Assembly: GCA_020637795.1 (NCBI GenBank) | Contig: JACKJT010000004.1 | Coordinates: forward strand, 48,530 to 112,529 | Origin: Hoeflea sp. | Lineage (GTDB): Bacteria > Pseudomonadota > Alphaproteobacteria > Rhizobiales > Rhizobiaceae | DNA: 64,000 bases | Direction of reading: 5' to 3' | Part shown: in pieces, positions 54,965 to 63,944 of the stretch | Numbering within the stretch: the stretch's first letter is position 1 | Layout of the letters: every line of letters starts with the position of its first letter | Translations under genes and position numbers: made by a program | Notes under the pieces: generated by a model | What the model was told of the DNA's origin: nothing | Database searches by the model: none | The model's input: only the letters and a program-made list of their open reading frames with translations

Positions 54965-56563
54965 TTGGAATTTGATTTTGTCATCGTCGGAGCGGGCTCA
55001 GCCGGTTGCGTCCTCGCCAACCGGCTTTCGGCCGATCCATCGGTCTCGGTGGCGTTGATTGAAGCCGGTGGCCGTGATGCATCGCCTTGGATCCATGTGC
55101 CGGTCGGCTACTTCAAGACCATCAAGGATCCGGCGCTCAACTGGATGTACCGGACCGAGGCCGACGATGGCCTCAACGGGCGGCAGCTCAACTGGCCGCG
55201 CGGCAAGACGCTGGGCGGCTCAAGCTCGATCAACGGCCTGCTCTATGTCCGCGGCCAGCCGCAGGATTATGATCGCTGGCGCCAGATGGGGAATGTCGGC
55301 TGGGGCTGGGATGACCTGCTCCCGCTTTTCAGGCGAAGCGAATCCTGGGAAGGAAACGCCGATGCACTCCGCGGCGACAGGGGGGAGCTCTCGGTCTCCC
55401 GCTCCCGGCAGTCCTGGCAGGTCGTCGACGCCTGGGTGGAAGCTGCCAGATCGGCAGGCTTTGCCTTCAACCCCGATTACAACGGCGAAAGCCAGGAAGG
55501 CGTCGGCTATTTCCAGCTGACGGCGCGCAACGGCTTGCGCTGCAGTTCCGCCAAGGCCTTCCTCAAGCCCGCCCGGTCCCGCGCCAACCTCACGGTCTTC
55601 ACCCATTTCCAGGTCGAGAATGTCGAGCTCGATGGGTCCCGCGCAGTGGCCGTTCGCGGCCGCCGCCACGGCTCGCCGGTCCGGATCGGCGCGCGCTCCG
55701 AAATCATCCTCTCCGCAGGAGCCATCGGCTCTCCGCAGATTCTGATGCTTTCGGGCATTGGCGAGCCGGCTCATCTGGCCGATCACGGGATAGCCCTGCA
55801 GCACGCCCTGCCAGGTGTCGGCCAGAACCTGCAGGACCATCTTCAGGCCCGCCCGGTCTACCGCTGCACCGCACCGACCATCAACACCCGCACCCGTGGC
55901 CTGTTCAACCAGGCCAGGATCGGGCTCGAATACATGCTCAGCCGCTCCGGGCCGCTGACGCTGGCTGCAAGCCTCGGCACCGGCTTTCTCAAGACCAGGC
56001 CGGATCTCGACACGCCCGACATCCAGTTTCACATCCAGCCCTTCAGCGCCAACAATCCGACCACCGACACCGATGATTTCGATGCCTTCACCGCCTCCGT
56101 GCTGCAGTTGAGGCCGGAAAGCACCGGCGAAATCAGGCTGCGCTCGGCCCGGGCCGAGGACCATCCGCTGATCCATCCCAATTATCTGGCGACGCCGTTG
56201 GACCAGCAGACCATCGTCGAAGGCATCCGCATGGCCCGCCGCATCTGCCGGCAGGCGCCGGTGGCCGGCCTGATCACCGAGGAGCACGCACCGGGGCGGC
56301 AGGTCCCCGACGAGGATTTCGACGGCCTGCTCGACTGGGCCCGCAACACCGCGACCACGATCTATCACCCGACCGGTACCTGCAAGATGGGCCAGGACGG
56401 GATGGCGGTGGTCGACGAGCGCCTGCGCGTGCGCGGCATCGATCGCCTGAGGGTGGCCGATGCCTCGATCATGCCGGTGATCGTGTCGGGCAACACCAAT
56501 GCGCCGGCCATCATGATCGGCGAAAAGGCCGCCGACATGATCCGGGAGGATATGCGCGCATGA
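54965..56563 (+). CDS. GMC-family FAD-dependent alcohol dehydrogenase, candidate isethionate dehydrogenase
   Basis: 532 aa; start is a TTG (EFDFVIVGAGSAGCVLANRLS), eight bases after AAGGTG. FAD-binding GxGxxG at about 7-12, GMC signature RGKTLGGSSSINGLLYVRG, second signature GAIGSPQILMLSGIG, and active-site IYHPTGTCKMG plus SGNTNAPAIMI. General annotation would be choline dehydrogenase-like. Because xsc and a TRAP transporter follow, I infer that it oxidises a hydroxy-sulfonate such as isethionate to sulfoacetaldehyde, the job of the GMC-type enzyme IseJ. Choline or another alcohol is the alternative. Confidence 0.85.
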   Translation: MEFDFVIVGAGSAGCVLANRLSADPSVSVALIEAGGRDASPWIHVPVGYFKTIKDPALNWMYRTEADDGLNGRQLNWPRGKTLGGSSSINGLLYVRGQPQDYDRWRQMGNVGWGWDDLLPLFRRSESWEGNADALRGDRGELSVSRSRQSWQVVDAWVEAARSAGFAFNPDYNGESQEGVGYFQLTARNGLRCSSAKAFLKPARSRANLTVFTHFQVENVELDGSRAVAVRGRRHGSPVRIGARSEIILSAGAIGSPQILMLSGIGEPAHLADHGIALQHALPGVGQNLQDHLQARPVYRCTAPTINTRTRGLFNQARIGLEYMLSRSGPLTLAASLGTGFLKTRPDLDTPDIQFHIQPFSANNPTTDTDDFDAFTASVLQLRPESTGEIRLRSARAEDHPLIHPNYLATPLDQQTIVEGIRMARRICRQAPVAGLITEEHAPGRQVPDEDFDGLLDWARNTATTIYHPTGTCKMGQDGMAVVDERLRVRGIDRLRVADASIMPVIVSGNTNAPAIMIGEKAADMIREDMRA

Positions 56564-56600
56564 GCGGAATCTGCACCACGTTCATGGAGGGAACAGGCTG

Positions 56601-57248
56601 ATGCTGCAGCAGGTTCTCGATCTTGGTGCGATCGTGCTCGCCGACCTGGTGCTGTCGGGCGACAACGCCCTGATCATCGGCATGGCGGCTGCATCGCTGG
56701 CGCCTGAACTGCGCAAGCGGGCCATTCTGTTCGGCATTATCGTCGCTGCCGGGCTGAGGATCTTTTTCGCGCTGGTCGCCACCAAGCTTCTCGGCGTGCC
56801 GGGTCTGCTGTTTCTTGGATCGCTGCTGCTCTTCTGGGTCTGCTGGCGCCTGTATGGCGAGATCCGCGACAATATCGACCGCGAGGCAGCCGAGGCGCTC
56901 GAAACAGCCGAGCATGGTGACGAGGGCTACACCGGGCCGCCCCGCAAGACGCTGTTCCAGGCGCTTGTGTCGATCACCGTCGCCGATCTGTCGATGTCGA
57001 TCGACAATGTTCTTGCCGTTGCCGCCATCGCCGACGGCAATACCGAGATGCTGGTGTTCGGGCTCGGCCTGGCAATCCTGCTGATGGCCTTTGCCGCAAC
57101 CCTGATCATGAAGATGCTGACACGGTTTCCAGCCATTTCCTGGCTGGGTCTGGCGGTGCTGCTCTATGTCGCCGGCGACATGTTCCATCGCGGCATCGTC
57201 GATCCGACGACCGGCCTCCTGACAATGCTCGGAGGGGGCCTGTCATGA
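56601..57248 (+). CDS. TerC / YjbE-family integral membrane protein
   Basis: 215 aa, about seven hydrophobic helices, with the paired TerC acidic motifs DLVLSGDNALIIGMAA (about 15-30) and DLSMSIDNVLAVAA (about 130). YjbE-type TerC proteins are linked to metal ion, notably manganese, export. Its place between a GMC dehydrogenase and TRAP genes suggests a role in the same pathway, perhaps ion export, but this is inference. Confidence 0.9.
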   Translation: MLQQVLDLGAIVLADLVLSGDNALIIGMAAASLAPELRKRAILFGIIVAAGLRIFFALVATKLLGVPGLLFLGSLLLFWVCWRLYGEIRDNIDREAAEALETAEHGDEGYTGPPRKTLFQALVSITVADLSMSIDNVLAVAAIADGNTEMLVFGLGLAILLMAFAATLIMKMLTRFPAISWLGLAVLLYVAGDMFHRGIVDPTTGLLTMLGGGLS

Positions 57249-57280
57249 ACCGGACCAACCACACACGCTTTTTCCAATGC

Positions 57281-57304
57281 TGTTCGGGAAGCCTTCGCCG
57301 AACA
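57281..57304. repeat. Inverted repeat upstream of the TRAP binding-protein gene
   Basis: TGTTCGG / CCGAACA with a 10-nt loop (57288-57297), 53 bp before the start of the TRAP solute-binding protein gene. No T-run follows. It may be an operator or an mRNA hairpin. Confidence 0.45.
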
Positions 57305-57356
57305 CGTCCGTCTGTCGCATAATCGAAGGCAAGACATGAAACGGGAGGAGAACCCC

Positions 57357-58475
57357 ATGTCGAGACTAACCAAGCTTACCAAGGGTGTTGCAGCTGTCGC
57401 ACTGTTGGCGGCCACGTCGTTGTTCGGCGTGTCGGCCGATGCGGCGACCAAGATCCGGGTGCAGTCGGTCATCCCCAATACCGCCGACGAAGTCGTCATG
57501 CTCCAGGATTTCGCCGAGGACGTCAAAGCCCTGACCGATGGCGAAGTCGAGTTCGAAATCCTGCCCGCCGGCGCGGTTGTCGGCGTCCAGGAAATTCTCG
57601 ATGCCGTCGATGCCGGTCTGATCGATGGCGGTTTCGCCTGGACCCACTACTGGTCGGGCAAGCATCCCGCTGCCATGCTGTTCGGTTCGCCCGTTGCCGG
57701 CGCCGGCATCGGCATCGACAACATCGCCTTCATGTCCTGGTACCTCAATGCCGGCGGCAAGGAACTCTACGACCAGCTCTGGAAGGAAATGGGCGTCAAC
57801 GTGAAGGGCTTCATGCTGCAGCCCGTCGGTCCGGAGGCGCTCGGCTGGTTCAAGGAGCCGATCGAGACCATGGCCGATTTCCGCAAGTACCGGTTCCGTA
57901 CGCCTCCGGGCATTCCGGGCCAGACCTACAAGGACATCGGCGTTGCCTCGGTCGCCATGGGTGGCGGCGACATTCTGCCGGCGCTGGAAAAAGGCACCAT
58001 CGACGCCGCCGAATGGTGCTGCCCCAAGCCCGATTCGGTGTTCGGCTTCCAGAAGGTGCTCAAGCACTATTACCTGCAGGGCCTGCACCAGGTGGTCGTC
58101 AATGCCGACCTCTACATCAATGGCGATGTCTTCAAGTCGCTGACCCCGTTGCAGCAGAAAGCCATCGAAGTGGCCGCCAATGCCTCGCTGATGAAGGCCA
58201 TGGCCTACCGCATCAACGAAAACGGCAAGGCGCTCGACAAGCTGATCAACGAGGACGGCGTCATCCTGCATGACACCCCGGCCGAGTATTTCACCGAGTA
58301 CATGGCCGCCGCCAACGCCGCGCTTGAGAAGAATGCAGCGGAAAATGCCTTCTTCAAGCAGGTCTGGGACAGCCAGAAGGCCTTTGCCAGGACTGCGGTG
58401 CCCTATTGGGCGCAGGCCCAGCGCACCAACGCCAACCTGGGCGCGGCCTACGCAGAAACGCTCAAGAAGCAGTAG
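57357..58475 (+). CDS. TRAP transporter solute-binding protein (DctP family)
   Basis: 372 aa from the ATG at 57357, eight bases after GGGAGGAG. Sec signal peptide (VAAVALLAATSLFGVSADAA) leads to a mature periplasmic protein with IRVQSVIPNTADE, the ligand-carboxylate arginine region DFRKYRFRTPPGIPGQTYK (about 177-195), and DAAEWCCPKPDSVFGFQ. TRAP proteins bind carboxylates or sulfonates; taurine and isethionate TRAP systems are known. The ligand is inferred from neighbouring xsc. Confidence 0.92.
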   Translation: MSRLTKLTKGVAAVALLAATSLFGVSADAATKIRVQSVIPNTADEVVMLQDFAEDVKALTDGEVEFEILPAGAVVGVQEILDAVDAGLIDGGFAWTHYWSGKHPAAMLFGSPVAGAGIGIDNIAFMSWYLNAGGKELYDQLWKEMGVNVKGFMLQPVGPEALGWFKEPIETMADFRKYRFRTPPGIPGQTYKDIGVASVAMGGGDILPALEKGTIDAAEWCCPKPDSVFGFQKVLKHYYLQGLHQVVVNADLYINGDVFKSLTPLQQKAIEVAANASLMKAMAYRINENGKALDKLINEDGVILHDTPAEYFTEYMAAANAALEKNAAENAFFKQVWDSQKAFARTAVPYWAQAQRTNANLGAAYAETLKKQ

Positions 58476-58489
58476 TCCCGAAGAACTGA

Positions 58490-58543
58490 TGATCCGCCCT
58501 GCTTGCGGGCCGGGCGGATCAATCGAACCCTGCGGGGGCAGGG
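58490..58543 (+). other. Intercistronic double hairpin between TRAP binding protein and small permease genes
   Basis: The first stem is TGATCCGCCC / GGGCGGATCA (58490-58499 and 58512-58521). The second is CCCTGC / GCAGGG (58528-58533 and 58538-58543). Neither has a T-run. Such hairpins in transport operons often stabilise the upstream message so that the binding protein is made in excess; that role is inferred. Confidence 0.65.
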
Positions 58544-58566
58544 AAAAACAGCTGGAGGAGGGCGTC

Positions 58567-59181
58567 ATGGCCGGCAATGAAACAGACGATACGATTCCGA
58601 TCGGCGACGAGCTGCTCGCCGAACGGCGTGGCGGACCGGGTACGCGCATGCCCGATGACATGCACCCCGCGGCGCGCACCGTTATCCATGGCATCGACAT
58701 GGTATCCGAATGGGTCGGCCGCGTCGTGGCACTTCTGGTCGTGCCGATCATGATTGCCATGGTCTACGAGGTAATCGCCCGCAAGTTTTTCGTCGCCCCG
58801 ACACTCTGGGCCTTCGACGTCTCGCGTATGCTCTACGGCATCTCGTTCATGCTGGGTGCCGGATACGCGCTGATGCACGGCCTGCATATCCGGGCCGACT
58901 TCATCTATCGCAATTTCGAGGTCAAGACCCAGGGCCGCGTCGATCTCGTTCTCTACATCTTCCTCTTCATGCCGGCGATGCTCTTCCTGTTGAAAGCCGG
59001 CTATGATTTTGCCCTCAAATCCGTGTTGCAGGGCGAGCGCGCCGGTGACAGCACCTGGGCGCCGGTGGTCTGGCCGGTCAAGGTCTCGCTCGCCGTCGGC
59101 GTCGCGCTGCTGCTGGTCCAGGGCGTCTCCGAAATCCTCAAATCCTGGTACGCGGCCACCCGCGGAAGGTGGCCGTCATGA
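58567..59181 (+). CDS. TRAP transporter small permease subunit (DctQ family)
   Basis: 204 aa from the ATG at 58567, after GGAGGAGG. A hydrophilic N-terminus is followed by four transmembrane helices, for example VVALLVVPIMIAMVYEVIARKFF with the DctQ ARKF motif, and LYIFLFMPAMLFLLKAGYDFA. The stop overlaps the DctM start (ATGA). Confidence 0.93.
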   Translation: MAGNETDDTIPIGDELLAERRGGPGTRMPDDMHPAARTVIHGIDMVSEWVGRVVALLVVPIMIAMVYEVIARKFFVAPTLWAFDVSRMLYGISFMLGAGYALMHGLHIRADFIYRNFEVKTQGRVDLVLYIFLFMPAMLFLLKAGYDFALKSVLQGERAGDSTWAPVVWPVKVSLAVGVALLLVQGVSEILKSWYAATRGRWPS

Positions 59182-60515
59182 GCTTCTTCGAGGTCGCACC
59201 CGAGATCATCGGGTTCTTCATGATCGGGGCGATGCTGTTCGCCATCTTTATCGGGTTTCCGATCTCCTTCACGCTGATCTTTCTCGGCATCGTCTTCGGC
59301 GCCTGGGGCTTTGGCCTCAAGCTCACTGTCTTCCTCATGACCCTGCAGTTCTACGGCTCGATGATGGAGCAGACGCTGGCCGCCGTGCCGCTGTTTGTCT
59401 TCATGGGCTTCATGATGGAGCAGGCCGGCCTGATGGAGCGATTGTTCAAGGCGGTGCAATTGATGCTCGCCAAGATGACCGGGTCGCTGTTTGTCGCCGT
59501 CCTCTTCGTCTCCGTCATTTTCGGCGCGGCCACCGGCATTGTCGGGGCTTCGGTGACGATCCTCGGCATCATGGCCGCCAAGACCATGAGCGAATCGGGC
59601 TACGACGTCCGTCTTGCCGCCGGAACCATCACCGCCGGCGGTACACTCGGCATCCTCATTCCGCCCTCTATCATGCTCGTGGTCATGGGGCCGGTCCTCG
59701 AGGTCCCGGTCACCGACCTGTTCGCCGGCGCCATCCTGCCCGGCATCATGATGGCGGTGCTGTATCTGGTCTACGCGCTCGGCCGCTGCTGGCTCAATCC
59801 CAAACTCGGCCCGCCGCTGCGCGATGACCAGATCCCCGACGACCGCAGCCACGTCTGGCGCGAGTTCGCTCTGGGGCTGGTGCCGCCGACGATCCTGATT
59901 GCCTTCGCCATGGGCTCGATCCTGTTCGGCTGGGCCACACCCACCGAAGGCGCGGGCATGGGCGCGCTGGGTTCGGTGCTGCTGACCATCGGCTACCGCA
60001 AGTTCACCTGGAAGCGCACTTACGACGCGTTGCTCAAGACCCTCGAGATCTCGGTCCTGATCCTGTTCCTGGTCGCCGCCTCGAACTTTTTCGGCGCGGT
60101 CTTCTCGCGGCTCGGCACGCCGGGCCTGATCACCGACTGGCTGCTGGCGCTCGACCTGTCGCCAAGCCTGATCATCATCATGATCCTGGCCATGGTCTTC
60201 GTGCTGGGCTGGCCGCTCGAATGGGTTCCGATCGTGCTGATCATCCTGCCGATCCTGCAGCCGGTCCTGGTCGAGATGAACGTCAACATGACCTGGTTTG
60301 CCATCCTGGTCGCGGTCTGCCTGCAAACGGCCTGGCTCAGTCCGCCGGTTGCGCTATCGGCCTACTTCCTCAAGGGGGTGGCGCCGGACTGGGACCTGAA
60401 GGACATCTACTACGGCATGATGCAATTCATGACCGTGCAGATCTTCGGCCTGATCCTGGTGTTCCTGTTCCCCTGGCTGGCCCTTTGGCTGCCGGGTTAT
60501 CTCTATGGAAACTGA
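59178..60515 (+). CDS. TRAP transporter large permease subunit (DctM family)
   Basis: 445 aa from the ATG at 59178, after GGAAGGTGG; a GTG at 59169 is less likely. About twelve transmembrane helices include AAGTITAGGTLGILIPPSIMLVV and FGWATPTEGAGMGALGSVLL, both DctM signatures. It imports substrate driven by the sodium gradient, together with the DctQ and DctP subunits. Confidence 0.94.
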   Translation: MSFFEVAPEIIGFFMIGAMLFAIFIGFPISFTLIFLGIVFGAWGFGLKLTVFLMTLQFYGSMMEQTLAAVPLFVFMGFMMEQAGLMERLFKAVQLMLAKMTGSLFVAVLFVSVIFGAATGIVGASVTILGIMAAKTMSESGYDVRLAAGTITAGGTLGILIPPSIMLVVMGPVLEVPVTDLFAGAILPGIMMAVLYLVYALGRCWLNPKLGPPLRDDQIPDDRSHVWREFALGLVPPTILIAFAMGSILFGWATPTEGAGMGALGSVLLTIGYRKFTWKRTYDALLKTLEISVLILFLVAASNFFGAVFSRLGTPGLITDWLLALDLSPSLIIIMILAMVFVLGWPLEWVPIVLIILPILQPVLVEMNVNMTWFAILVAVCLQTAWLSPPVALSAYFLKGVAPDWDLKDIYYGMMQFMTVQIFGLILVFLFPWLALWLPGYLYGN

Positions 60516-60568
60516 AACCATGTCGCCCTGTCCCGGCATCGAACCGATCTGGCGTTGCGAAGCCGTCA

Positions 60569-60597
60569 AACTGGCACTAGAGCGGATCGGGCCAGTT
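60569..60597. promoter_or_regulatory. Inverted repeat upstream of xsc
   Basis: AACTGGC (60569-60575) and GCCAGTT (60591-60597) form a perfect 7-bp inverted repeat with a 15-nt spacer, 35 bp before the xsc start in a 116-bp gap. It may be an operator for the IclR or MocR regulator, or a hairpin; nothing in the sequence decides this. Confidence 0.45.
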
Positions 60598-60631
60598 GTG
60601 GTTTCTAGCCCTCAACAAGGAGGATTGTCCC

Positions 60632-62416
60632 ATGCCTAAAATGACCACCGAAGAAGCCTTCGTCAAAGTGCTCCAGATGCACGGAATCGAACATGCGTTC
60701 GGCATCATCGGTTCGGCCATGATGCCGGTGTCGGATCTTTTCCCGAAAGCCGGGATCACCTTCTGGGATTGCGCCCATGAAACCAATGCCGGCCTGATGT
60801 GCGACGGCTACATCCGGACCACCGGCAAGATGGCCATGGCCATCGCTCAGAACGGCCCCGGCGTCACCGGCTTCGTTACGCCCGTGAAGACGGCCTACTG
60901 GAACCACACCCCGATGCTGCTGATCACCCCGCAGGCGGCCAACAAGACCATCGGCCAGGGCGGCTTCCAGGAAATGGAGCAGATGCGGCTGTTTGCCGAT
61001 TGCGTCTGCTACCAGGAAGAGGTGCGCGACCCCTCCCGCATTCCAGAAGTGCTCAACCGGGTGATCATGAAGGCCTGGCGCGGCTCCGCGCCGGCGCAGA
61101 TGAACATCCCGCGCGACATGTGGACCCAGGTGATCGACGTCGAACTGCCGCAGATGGTGCGTTTCGAGCGTCCGGCCGGTGGCGAGGAAGCCATCGCCAG
61201 GGCCGCGGAACTGCTGTCGAAAGCCCGCTTCCCGGTCATTCTGTCCGGCGCCGGCGTCGTGCTGTCCGGCGCGATTCCGGATCTGGCCAAGCTGGCCGAG
61301 CGGCTCGATGCCCCGGTCTGCTCGAATTACCAGCACAATGACAGCTTCCCAGGATCGCATCCGCTCGCTGTCGGCCCGCTCGGCTACAACGGCTCCAAGG
61401 CCGCGATGGAGCTGATCGCCAAGGCCGATGTGGTGCTGGCGCTCGGCACCCGCCTCAACCCGTTCTCGACCCTGCCGGGCTACGGCATCGACTACTGGCC
61501 GAAGAACGCCGACGTCATCCAGGTCGACATTAACGCCGACCGCATCGGCCTGACCAAGAAGGTCACCGTCGGCATCGAGGGCGATGCCACCAAGGTGGCG
61601 CGCGCCATCCTCGCGCAACTCTCCGATGACGCCGGCGACGCCGGCCGCGAGGACCGCCGCAACCTGGTCTCGCTCACCAAGTCCCGCTGGGCCCAGGAAC
61701 TCTCGTCGCTCGACCATGAGGAAGACGATCCGGGCACTGTCTGGAATAAGGAATCACGCAAGCGCGACGCCGATCTGATGTCGCCGCGCCAGGCCTGGCG
61801 CGCCATTCAGTCCGCACTCCCCAAGGATGCGATCATCTCGTCCGACATCGGCAACAACTGCGCCATCGGCAACGCCTATCCGACCTTCGAGCAGGGCCGC
61901 AAATATCTTGCGCCCGGTCTGTTCGGCCCCTGCGGCTACGGCTTCCCGTCGATCCTCGGCGCCAAGGTCGGGCAACCTGATGTACCGGTGGTCGGTTTTG
62001 CTGGCGACGGCGCCTTCGGCATCTCCATGAACGAGATGACCGCCTGCGGTCGCGACAACTGGCCGGCGATCACCATGGTGATCTTCCGCAACTACCAGTG
62101 GGGCGCGGAAAAGCGCAACACCACGCTCTGGTATGACAACAACTTCGTCGGCACCGAACTCGATCGCGATACCTCCTATGCGAAGATCGCCGAGGCCTGC
62201 GGCGCCAGGGGAGTGGTGGTCAAGGACCAGCAGGGTCTGACCGAGGAGCTTGCCAAGGCCATCGAGCGGCAGATGAAGAACGGCGAGACCACCTTCATCG
62301 AGGTGCTGCTCAACCAGGAACTGGGCGAGCCGTTCCGCCGCGACGCCATGAAGAAGCCGGTCGTCGTCGCCGGCATCAACCGGGAGGACATGCGCCCGCA
62401 GAAGGGTGCCGTCTGA
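60632..62416 (+). CDS. xsc: Sulfoacetaldehyde acetyltransferase
   Basis: Thiamine-diphosphate enzyme that converts sulfoacetaldehyde and phosphate to acetyl phosphate and sulfite; 594 aa from the ATG at 60632, eight bases after AGGAGG. Highly characteristic stretches are MTTEEAFVKVLQMHGIEHAFG, GSAMMPVSDLF, FWDCAHETNAG, QNGPGVTGFVTPVKTAYW and TIGQGGFQEMEQM. The ThDP/Mg motif is in GFAGDGAFGISMNEMTACG (about 450-468). Xsc is the hub of taurine, isethionate and related sulfonate breakdown. It is followed by a terminator, with no pta behind it. Confidence 0.96.
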   Translation: MPKMTTEEAFVKVLQMHGIEHAFGIIGSAMMPVSDLFPKAGITFWDCAHETNAGLMCDGYIRTTGKMAMAIAQNGPGVTGFVTPVKTAYWNHTPMLLITPQAANKTIGQGGFQEMEQMRLFADCVCYQEEVRDPSRIPEVLNRVIMKAWRGSAPAQMNIPRDMWTQVIDVELPQMVRFERPAGGEEAIARAAELLSKARFPVILSGAGVVLSGAIPDLAKLAERLDAPVCSNYQHNDSFPGSHPLAVGPLGYNGSKAAMELIAKADVVLALGTRLNPFSTLPGYGIDYWPKNADVIQVDINADRIGLTKKVTVGIEGDATKVARAILAQLSDDAGDAGREDRRNLVSLTKSRWAQELSSLDHEEDDPGTVWNKESRKRDADLMSPRQAWRAIQSALPKDAIISSDIGNNCAIGNAYPTFEQGRKYLAPGLFGPCGYGFPSILGAKVGQPDVPVVGFAGDGAFGISMNEMTACGRDNWPAITMVIFRNYQWGAEKRNTTLWYDNNFVGTELDRDTSYAKIAEACGARGVVVKDQQGLTEELAKAIERQMKNGETTFIEVLLNQELGEPFRRDAMKKPVVVAGINREDMRPQKGAV

Positions 62417-62447
62417 GCCTCAAGCTTCGCGATTCGAGATAGTTGGG

Positions 62448-62475
62448 AAGGCCACCCTTGAGGTGGCCTTTTCAT
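62448..62475 (+). terminator. Rho-independent terminator of xsc
   Basis: A 9-bp perfect stem AAGGCCACC / GGTGGCCTT with loop CTTGA, followed by TTCATTTT. It lies at the convergent ends of xsc and the MocR gene. Confidence 0.88.
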
Positions 62476-63944
62476 TTTGCCCCGAAGGCCTCGATCGTGT
62501 CGGCGATGATATCGATTCCGGGCGGTATTCGGGCACTGTCGATCGAGGAATAGGCGATGCGGAAATTGTGCTTTCCGTCCTCGGGATTCTCGAAGAAGAA
62601 ATGTCCTGGCTCGAGCAGCACACCGCGTTGCCTGACAGCCAGAGAGAGATCGCGTGCGTCGATATGATCGGGCGTTTTCATCCAGAAGCTTGAGCCGCCG
62701 GAGACATCAGACCCGGCAACATGCAATCCGCGCCGGTCGATGGCCTCCTGCATGACGTCGCGGCGGCGGCGGTAGGTCTGGCCCATGCGCGCCACCAGCG
62801 CATCGAAATGACCGAGTGACAGGAAGTTCGCCACCGTGCGCTGCAGATGCCCCGGCGGATGCCGGACAACCACCATCCGCAATGCGCGCGCTTCGCGGAT
62901 GAAGGTCTCCGAGCCGACCATGTATCCAAGCCGCAGGCCCGGAAACAGCGACTTGGAGAACGAGCCGACATAGATCACTCGGCCCTCCTCATCCAGCGAC
63001 TTGAGCGCTGGCGCCGGCGGGTTGAGGAAGGACATTTCGAACTCGTAGTCATCCTCGACGATCACGAAGTCTTTCCGCGACGCCATTTCCAGCAGTTTCT
63101 GACGCCGCTCGAGCGGCATGGTCACGCTGGTCGGGCAATGATGGCTCGGCGTGGTGAACACCACGTCGGTCCCGTCCGGAAGCGCATCGAGCCGCATTCC
63201 GGCATGATCGACCGGCACGTTGACAACATTGCAGCGGGCCAGGTTGAGCGCCACCCGCAGACCCGGATAGCCTGGATTCTCCATCACCGCCGTGCGCCGC
63301 TGGTTGAGCAGCACCTGGGCTGCGAGCCACAAGGCGTTCTGTCCGCCCACGGTGATCAGGATCTGTTCCGGCTTGGCCTGGATGCCGCGCCGGGGCAGGG
63401 TGTTGAGCGCGATGTACTTGACCAGTTCCGGGTCGTCGCGCTCGTAGCTGTCGGCGGTGACGGTGGAAAACTCCCGTTTGCCCAATGCCTGCAGCGCGCA
63501 TTGCCGCCAGTTGCTGTGATCGAAGATCTTCTCGTCCGCCTGCCCGTAGATGAACGGATAGGGATAGCTGCGCCAGTCGACCGGCTTTTCGACCAGCACC
63601 TGGCCGGTGTAGCGCTGGCCGATGGCCCGGTTCCAGTCAACCGCGTCGGTGACAACGCCTTTCGGCGCATCGAAGCGGGTGCGCTGCGGTGCTGTCGGCG
63701 AGACATAGTATCCCGAGCGCCCCTTGGCGATCAGGTAGTCGTCGGACACCAGTTCGCTGTAGGCCAGTGTCACCGTGATCCGGCTGATCCCCAGATGGGT
63801 CGCCAGCTTGCGGCTGGAGGGAAGCTTTGCACCAGGAATGAAGCGCCCGGACAACACGCCCTCGCTGATCATTCTCTGGATTTTCTGTTGCAGTGTTCCC
63901 TCGAATTTCGGGTCGAGAAAGAACGTGTCTATCGGAATCGACAT
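62472..63944 (-). CDS. MocR/TauR-like regulator (GntR helix-turn-helix fused to an aminotransferase domain)
   Basis: 490 aa. An N-terminal GntR winged helix (about 15-80: KIQRMISEGVLSGRFIPGAKLPSSRKLATHLGISRITVTLAYSEL) is fused to a class I aminotransferase domain. The PLP-binding site is FVIVEDDYEFEMSF and YVGSFSKSLFPGLRLGYMV with the Schiff-base lysine. TauR, which activates taurine genes including xsc in Rhodobacter, has this architecture. Convergence on xsc supports a TauR-like role, although the effector could differ. Only 56 bp upstream are in the window. Confidence 0.9.
   Translation of the reverse strand: MSIPIDTFFLDPKFEGTLQQKIQRMISEGVLSGRFIPGAKLPSSRKLATHLGISRITVTLAYSELVSDDYLIAKGRSGYYVSPTAPQRTRFDAPKGVVTDAVDWNRAIGQRYTGQVLVEKPVDWRSYPYPFIYGQADEKIFDHSNWRQCALQALGKREFSTVTADSYERDDPELVKYIALNTLPRRGIQAKPEQILITVGGQNALWLAAQVLLNQRRTAVMENPGYPGLRVALNLARCNVVNVPVDHAGMRLDALPDGTDVVFTTPSHHCPTSVTMPLERRQKLLEMASRKDFVIVEDDYEFEMSFLNPPAPALKSLDEEGRVIYVGSFSKSLFPGLRLGYMVGSETFIREARALRMVVVRHPPGHLQRTVANFLSLGHFDALVARMGQTYRRRRDVMQEAIDRRGLHVAGSDVSGGSSFWMKTPDHIDARDLSLAVRQRGVLLEPGHFFFENPEDGKHNFRIAYSSIDSARIPPGIDIIADTIEAFGAK

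Noticed and set aside
59001..60326. Long Asp/His/Gln-rich frame antisense to the TRAP large permease
   Set aside because: Composition is that of an antisense shadow of a hydrophobic membrane protein.
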